Assembly: GCA_035772785.1 (NCBI GenBank)
Contig: JAOCPU010000046.1
Location: 186,001 to 250,000, forward strand
Reading direction: 5' to 3'
Length of the DNA: 64,000 nucleotides
From: Phlebiopsis flavidoalba
Lineage: Eukaryota > Basidiomycota > Agaricomycetes > Polyporales > Phanerochaetaceae
The notes under the pieces: generated by a model
Databases searched by the model: none
What the model saw: the letters and a program-made list of their open reading frames with translations, nothing else
What the model was told of the DNA's origin: nothing
Shown here: positions 57,804 through 64,000 of the stretch, one piece after another
Position numbering within the stretch: position 1 is the first letter of the stretch
Layout: every line of letters starts with the position of its first letter
Translations under genes and position numbers: made by a program

Positions 57804-58771
57804 TCACAAGGAGCCCTGGCGTTTTATGGTCCACGGCCCGGCGAGCCAGGCGGGACTTGCGAGCTGAACGTTGGCTGGAGGCGGGCTCATCTGCTGGGGG
57901 GTATCGTTTGCCTGGGACATCATCGAATGTCCTGACATCTCGGAAAACGACTGCTGGTGACCGCGGGCCATCTGTGGACCCATCTGCTGAGGTGCCATTC
58001 CCTGCGGGGGTCATGGGTTGAGGCGTCATCACAAAACCTGAGGTCGGAGGTGTCATCGGCTGGGGGGTGGCGTCATTGGCGAGGGTAGTGACATGGGCGT
58101 CATCGCCTGTGGGCTTGCCAGGGGGCGGAGTCATTTGGGACTGTCCATCGGCTGTGCGACCATCCTGCTGGGTAGACGGTTGAGCGATCATTTGCTGAGC
58201 TGGTTGATGCGACCATCGGCTGGCCCGCCCATCGGTTGAGACATCATCGGCTGGCCCATCGTCGGCTGGGGACCAGTCAGTTGAGGTGCTAGGGGTCAAT
58301 TGTTGAGGTTGTCCATCATCTGCGGGGTCACCATCATCGAGGCCATCATCATTGGTGCCATGTTTTGTGCAGGCCTGTCGCTTGCGGGTTGATAGGTTGA
58401 GGGCTGGCTACCTGAGGACTCATCGGCTGCGGGACTGACGACTTGCGAGGCCGTCCTGAGGTAGCACTTGAGTGTAAACTAATTAGCCCACACTACGTCG
58501 CTGGGACACATCGTGACGCTACTCACGTCGCTTGAGGGGCGGCCGCTGGGTGCGCGGCGCCGTTGGGCATGGTGGCCAGGGAGGATCGCGCTGAACCAGT
58601 GGGTTGTGAGTGACCGAGGGCGGAAGGAACTCGAGGGCCTCCTTCTTCCGAGGGGAGAGTCGAAGACGTCGCTCGCTTCGTCTCTCCAAAAATTCCATCA
58701 TCGTGAGGAGGGGCGTCGACGAGCTCAACAACCTTTGCAGGGACCTTATACCGACATTTGGGTGCTTCCAT
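57804..58771 (-). CDS. Met/Pro/Gln-rich protein with AT-hook core, frame-broken
   Basis: From ATG 58771 the minus strand reads MEAPKCRYKVPAKVVELVDA, PPHDDGIFG and LATMPNGAAHPAAAPQAT. An intron with donor GTGAGT follows (about 58529 down to about 58455). The next exon has GRPRKSSVPQPMSPQVASPQ, where GRPRK matches the core of an AT-hook, the minor-groove DNA-binding motif. Then come MMMASMMVTPQMM and many degenerate QPM/GQP/TPP repeats down to about 57830, spread over frames. Such composition is common in transcriptional co-regulators, so a nuclear role is inferred only. No folded domain is recognised. The C-terminal end is uncertain. Confidence 0.5.
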
Positions 58772-60825
58772 GCATCGCCCCACTGATCTACTAGGATCCT
58801 AGGACAACTTTCGGTGTGTCGCAGCCACGCCGTTATTTGGCTGACATTGAGTTAGCGCGCATTCCAATCGGGGGTGATTGTCACGAGAGTTGTCCTATAC
58901 AAGACGGTAATCCATTAGTTTGAGACCCTTGGGAAATTGATCATCGACGAATACACGCGCGACAATAGAGAAGCGAGATCATCTGCTTCTCACACCAGCA
59001 TGAGGAATGGTGTTGGGAGATTTCCGGGAGCGTGTTCAAGTTCTTGTGAGAGTTCTCTTTAATTGAACTCAAAAGACATTCCAGGAGAATAAACATTGCG
59101 GGCGACAAATCTTCTTCCACATGTTAGGATGGCCCAACTAGCTTACCGTGCGTAGACCAGTCAGATCCCGCCGTCGTGTGAAGAATCTTGAACCCTTATT
59201 CGAACTCACGTGCTAGAAGCCTCATGATTGACAGCACTTGTGATACAGCCGAGTCTGGCCAGAAACTTTGGCACACGGGATGCTCCCGACTCGCCGACAA
59301 TAGGCCTCCTGAGCACGAGCATCCGGAACATTCGGGAGAGTCGGGGCACTGGTTCGGACTGTGTCCCCAGATACTCGGTACGATGTGGCTGTGAGTACAA
59401 GGCAAAATCGAAACACACGGCACGACTTCGATCGACAACCGAACTCGGCTGACCTGTACGAAGAAAGATCTACTTCAGTCTATGACTCGTCAATGGCAGC
59501 GAGTGGCGTACCAGTCTCTTCGACCACCATATCCGGGATACGCCAACTGTAGCGTTTGTGCTGTATCAGACTTTTGGGCCTGGAAAAAAGAAAAACAAAG
59601 CATCACGTACTCATGACAACCGACGGTCCAACAATTCTCTGCGATGTGCGGCTTTCTAATCTTAGAATAGAACGTTACCAAACTTCCGAGCCCGAGCTTT
59701 GATGTGGCCAAGGAGCTGTCTGGTGAGTCCAACATTTTGTACCGGACCGACTAACAGCAAACACGAGTAAGTACCGAAGCCGACGTGTGCGCTGACCAAC
59801 AAAGATTCGTGGTACTACAAACGCGTCCCTGCCTGCCGCAAACATTCAGCAGCTGAGGCCCTCACAACGATAGGCAACTGGTGTAAGGCTTGAGGCGGCG
59901 CCTTGCCATGCAGAAAAGATCCCCAGAGACGATCCTGTCTTGTCGGATTATGTCAGTCAGCGCGACGTACGACGGTGCTAGAAGTACGGCGTGATTACAC
60001 TTGATGCCCCGGTCTGTCCTTCCTGGACGACATGGCTCAACATTTGATGGCACACTCCACAGTCTGACAGATACGTAGAGCGTTACAGAGCTTGACGTGA
60101 CGGTTTATTGGTGTTTCATCTCGTCCTAGCAATACCTCTTCGTACAACTTTCCTAGCTAAAGTAACGAGGGGGAGACAGCCAAGTTTCTTTATCCTCCTG
60201 TTGTAGTGCAAGTTTGTGAAATGCATGGCCGATATGTAAGATCTTACGACGTACATCCTCAACTACGCCTCTCTCCTATCTGAGCGAGCAATCTAAAACC
60301 TTCTGTCCGTTTTCGTGACAAATCTCTTCCATCGTCCATTCCTGTGTCAGGTGGGTCACATGTCATCTATGATCGTACCTAATCTGGGTTATTTCTGTCG
60401 ACCAAGGCACTTCGAGGGGATCTGAGGGGGCAGATATGACGAAGTACATAAATCGAGTGTGGTCAAGTGGACCGAGAACAAAAACGTTTAGATAATTCAA
60501 GAGCGTCTTTGGGCGCATCAAAGTGCAGCGGCGGATCACTGATGGCGCGCTCACAAGAAATCACATGGCGAATGCACATCGATCACGCTGTGTTCTTTGT
60601 ATTGACCCTTCCGTTCCTGGCGAGTGACGCAAGCTCGGCTGTCCACAAGCAGCAAGTCATCGGACTGTGCACGCAGACAATACGCCGTCCAGAATGTTCC
60701 GACCGCTCTTTCAGCCGCAGCTATATAACTCTCCTCTGAACCTTTCCCTCCGACTTGATCTCTTACCCGCACGTCAGCCCCTCGCCAGCACTCGCCGTGA
60801 CGCGGTGCGCACGTTGGGCAGCACT
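58772..60825. other. No gene recognised
   Basis: Plus-strand pieces near 59440-59740 (EERSTSVYDSSMAASGVPVS, then SVCAVSDFWAWKKEK in another frame) look coding but are not recognised. The rest has short frames only. CTATATAACTC at about 60720 is a TATA-like element before the ORF at 60826. Confidence 0.4.
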
Positions 60826-60990
60826 ATGAACGCCAGCTTTCAGCCGCCTGCCAGCCGCCTAGGGTCCTGCGCATCCGAGCGGCACCGGAGGTTGTACTCT
60901 CACCGAGAGCAAGCAAACGTCAACTCGTTGGATATAAGAATTGGGATTCCCAGTACGGGTGTATCACCGGTAGTCCACTGGAACAGGTGA
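60826..60990 (+). CDS. Unrecognised ORF, possible first exon of a small membrane protein gene
   Basis: ATG 60826 (MNASFQPPASRLGSCASE) lies about 105 bp after a TATA-like element and a CT-rich leader. Downstream, in other frames, are a Ser/Pro-rich segment and then SDKWQYAAVGTALTVAVASG with ASRLA (about 61195-61275), a likely single membrane segment. These may form one gene with introns. No family is recognised. Confidence 0.3.
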   Translation: MNASFQPPASRLGSCASERHRRLYSHREQANVNSLDIRIGIPSTGVSPVVHWNR

Positions 60991-62019
60991 GTATAGCTTC
61001 CATATCATCCACATATTCAGAATCTTATAAGAGTGCCCGTGCGGTCCCGCTACCTAGACCTAGGTCGCAACCTTCCCCCCAGTCAACCTCCCGAACGTTC
61101 ACCATGCGCGCGTTCGACGCCATTTTACGTCCACCCCAACTTCTCGCCAGAGCCTCAGAGTCCTACCAGCACCTCCTCTCAGAGAGGCTCTGCTAGCGAC
61201 AAGTGGCAGTACGCTGCCGTCGGGACCGCCTTGACTGTCGCTGTCGCGTCCGGCTGGGCATCGCGATTGGCATGCCAGGCATACTCAATGCGTGAGTACA
61301 CTGCTCATATTCGACGCGGGTCTGGATGGACATGGGCATGCGACTAACCATCTTGTGCCTTAGTGTTTACTGTGGACGTTTGAGCTCGGCGCGCTACCCG
61401 AAGCTCTACGGACATTTTCACATGGTAAGTTACGTGATAGCTGTGTGTACGATCTGTCCACTCATTCAATGTAATGTTCCCTAGCCTCGAAGATCTGCCC
61501 ACACCATGCCCATCCTCTTTCCGCACCATCACTTCCTAGTCCCAGTCTGCTGTCTTTTCTCTCGTCTCACGGCTAACACAATCGATCACGATGTATAACC
61601 CTGTATTATCACCTGTATACCGCACAGACTCCTGTATCCATATCCTATCAATCACATTTCCATCTTCCACTTTTCATCTCGTGCTTCGCTTCTCAGCATC
61701 TGCCCAGGGTCCTGCGGATACGTCATAGCGCAGCGCGTTGCGAACTTCTCCTCGAAGTGGAGACCCAAGAACCCAAGTACCGAAGTAAATATTAGATCGA
61801 GAGCAACTGCTGGCGGCGAGCCACAATAATGCCACAAACCGCGACTCTCTAATCTTAGCGTGAATACGTCAGTGGCTGCCCGTAGACAGTAGTCAGAACC
61901 CAGCCAGCCGCCGTACAGGGATGCCGCAGCTTCTTGTCTCCACCCGTCTATGTCCAAGTTCCGCTATTCAGTTGACCTTGGCATTCTCTTGGCCTGATAT
62001 TCTTAAACAAAAGACAGCA
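60991..62019. other. Mostly unrecognised; may hold later exons of the 60.8 kb gene
   Basis: The membrane-like segment at 61195-61275 is the only feature of note. The interval 61380-61980 has short frames without motif. Confidence 0.4.
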
Positions 62020-62328
62020 ATGGCAAAGAGCGAGAGTTCTAGCACTCGCGGCCACAGGCAGAGGGCGAGATTGTCTCGGAGTGGAGAGAGGGTCTCGATA
62101 GGGTCATCGAAAGGCAGACGGGACCCGGCGAAGACTTGTGAGTCCAATATTCTGTTTATTGATTACTCAGTGAGACGTTCTAAGAACTCCTACCAGGTTG
62201 AGGTCGAGGTACAGAAGAACGCCTTCGCAGGAAAGCTGTCCGAGTGCGACCTCAAACACCATCCGTGTACGGCGCATCAGCGTTTTGACAAGGCGTCTGA
62301 TATGCCTAACACGCCTGAAGCGTCTTGA
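62020..62328 (+). CDS. Unrecognised short basic ORF overlapping the left inverted repeat
   Basis: ATG 62020 gives MAKSESSSTRGHRQRARLSR, then SYQVEVEVQKNAFAGKLSEC, running to a stop at 62326-62328. The last 57 bases overlap the left arm of the inverted repeat, so the end may not be native. No family is recognised. Confidence 0.25.
   Translation: MAKSESSSTRGHRQRARLSRSGERVSIGSSKGRRDPAKTCESNILFIDYSVRRSKNSYQVEVEVQKNAFAGKLSECDLKHHPCTAHQRFDKASDMPNTPEAS
62272..62300 (+). repeat. Left arm of a 1.24 kb inverted-repeat-bounded segment
   Basis: The 29 bases match the reverse complement of 63485-63513 at 26 positions (mismatches at one base and within the triplet AAG versus GCG). Weaker similarity continues inward as CTAA and CCTGA/TCTGG words. 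No flanking target duplication was found. Confidence 0.7.
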
Positions 62329-63484
62329 TGGTCTGATGCAAACCGGCGCCAATGACCTCAGAGCGAACTCAGAGCCCCAGCACAAAATTCAGACAAGGTG
62401 TCGTGTGTTTCAGAGTCTGTCCCAGATTTCGGTCAATTCGGCATGAGGAGTGTTCGCACCTGACGGTCAGCGCTTAACACTTCAACTCTCGCAACAAAGA
62501 GGTGCGCTCAGCGCTCTTTTTGTTTGCCTCTGCTTGGTTGATGTTCATATATGGCCTCAAACGGTCGCCCGTCGTCCTTTCACCCACCCACTCACCATCT
62601 CCACGTCTCCAATCCGTCGTCCTCATCATAAGGTCCTCATGCCGCACCATCATCTCCTTATCCCGGGCTGGCCATTGAAGACCCATGACAGCGTGTCCGT
62701 CTCAAGGACACCACCCGCCAATGACGGCACGCGCATCCGCCGTCACCCAGCAGCATTCCCCGCCACTTGCCAGCTGTCCTCACCCGCGTCTTTTGTTGTA
62801 ACAAGTCAAGAAGCCTCCTGGCGCTAGTATGAAGGACGTCGTGGTGAGCTACGAATAGGATCCCCCGGTGCCTCATTTTCAAGTCACGCATATGTGTTTG
62901 TCATCTCTCAACTGGTACGTATTCCTGGTCTTTCCCCTGCTCGCTACCAACACTAACGCAGCATTGAGTTCCCTGCTCAACATCTCACCAGCCGTCAAGT
63001 CCAAGTCGACCCCACAGAGCGTCCTAACACTGACGCAAGTCCATTTACTGCCCACTCATCTCGCACAGAGCTCACTGCTCCAACAGATTACACTGTGCAT
63101 CACAAGTTACAAGAAGACTATTTTGCTCTTCAACAGTAGGTTTTATGGTAGTAGATTGCAGTAGTACATGCTTCCAGTAGTATTATGTCTCCGGCCTTAG
63201 TAGCACAAAGTTGTAATTGTAGCTAGCATCCAAATTGAGCAATATACGCCCATAAATCCAAATATTCAGAATGTCTGTGCCGCCTTGATAGTGTGCCTGA
63301 GTACATGGTTACAATGGTCTGACTGAGGCCTAATGCATGTCTGGGATGCCGCCATTTAATTCTACCGTATACCAGGAACTCTCGTCCTGGAGTCAGAATC
63401 CGGTCCTAAATCAGCAGAGACCTAGCAAGTTTCAGACGTCGTCTGATTCGTCTAATGTGTCTAATCCAGACGGAATTAGACGTT
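62329..63484. other. Interior of the inverted-repeat segment, no gene recognised
   Basis: Open frames at 62450-62827 and 62868-63164 are short and carry no transposase or other motif. If the segment is a transposon it is non-autonomous. Confidence 0.4.
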
Positions 63485-63513
63485 TCAGACGCCGCGTCAA
63501 AATGCTGATGCGC
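63485..63513 (-). repeat. Right arm of the inverted repeat
   Basis: This is the partner of 62272-62300. Just inward (63439-63481) it has several GTCTAAT/GTCTGA words, including a small hairpin GTCTAAT...ATTAGAC. Clustered short subterminal motifs are typical of some DNA transposon ends. Confidence 0.7.
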
Positions 63514-64000
63514 TCCAGCAGCGACTGTTCGACGGAATGAAGCACGGGAAGAGCAAGAATGGCCACAAGCACTGATTGACAGACATCAGGCCTATGAAAC
63601 ACCACAATCTGTTCCACGGCGAATTCCACCTCATTTTAGGATTTTATCATGCAGTATTTTTGGGAGCAATCTCGGACTCTGTGATATGGAGGATACGGTA
63701 TACCTCATTTGTGCTGGTTTTAGTCTCGTAATAACACGGTCTTTATTTTTAATCAATTCGAAGTGGACGTCCCATGTTATGGGCAAGATGCGTATATTCT
63801 TTTGTATGAGGGTCAATGTGAGGTTGGCTTCGGACTCGAGGCTCGAGAACCCGGGCAAGAGCACTGAGCGTATCACGTGACCGAGGCCCCTTGTGGGCGC
63901 CGCCAGTAGCCGCCCTGTGCTGAGGTAAGTTTCTTATAGACTGGTTTGGTATCCGCAAAGCCGCTATACCAGTCCACAGCTGAGAGTACTGAATAATCCG
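63514..64000. other. No gene recognised
   Basis: Only short frames are present on both strands up to the window edge. Confidence 0.5.

Noticed and set aside
1..64000. CRISPR arrays, rRNA, LTR retrotransposons or reverse transcriptase
   Set aside because: No regularly spaced repeats, no rRNA signature and no RT, integrase or protease motif was found on either strand.

Overview
The window looks like nuclear DNA of a mushroom-forming basidiomycete (Agaricomycetes). Genes are split by short introns of about 50-70 bp at conserved protein positions, and the gene families are fungal. They include Hsp30/YRO2-like opsin-related proteins, an agaric-type F-box protein, Uso1/p115, zeta-COP, a Yar1-like ankyrin protein, Rib2/Pus9-like pseudouridine synthases, an NmrA-like NAD(P)-binding protein, and a tandem pair that resembles the basidiomycete DUF6593 group. 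No rRNA, tRNA, CRISPR array or bacterial-type operon was seen.

Almost every recognisable gene, including ones essential in yeast (USO1, RET3), changes reading frame by single-base steps, often at homopolymers, while splice sites and protein motifs stay intact. I read this mainly as indel noise in the assembly rather than mass pseudogenisation. Coordinates below are therefore gene spans, and most products need a corrected sequence before translation.

Layout: 1.5-3.4 kb (+) saccharopine-dehydrogenase-like oxidoreductase; 4.1-4.6 kb (-) possible P450 fragment; 5.5-8.7 kb (-) USO1; 10.9-12.0 kb (-) opsin-related protein 1; 13.35-14.5 kb (-) CHY zinc-finger protein with a 503 bp intron; 18.15-19.15 kb (+) opsin-related protein 2; 19.8-21.1 kb (+) unrecognised gene; 21.7-26.0 kb (+) a large protein with tandem six-cysteine clusters, an NLS, a SUMO-interaction-like motif and a long charged coiled coil; 27.4-28.4 kb a 989 bp hAT-type element with a perfect 8 bp target duplication; 29.4 kb (-) small secreted protein; 30.7-32.2 kb (-) F-box protein; 32.4-33.2 kb (-) RET3; 36-37.5 kb unrecognised ORFs; 38.8-39.5 kb (-) YAR1-like; 43.7-47.6 kb (+) tandem DUF6593-like pair; 47.7-52.4 kb a head-to-head pair of pseudouridine-synthase paralogues; 53.1-54.6 kb (+) NmrA-like protein; 57.8-58.8 kb (-) Met/Pro/Gln-rich protein with an AT-hook core; 58.8-64 kb mostly unrecognised, with a 1.2 kb inverted-repeat-bounded segment.

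Functional links are limited, as expected for a fungal chromosome. USO1 and RET3 both act in ER-Golgi traffic, and three gene families appear twice (opsin-related, DUF6593-like, pseudouridine synthase). The best candidate for something undescribed is the multi-cluster cysteine/coiled-coil protein at 21.7-26.0 kb.
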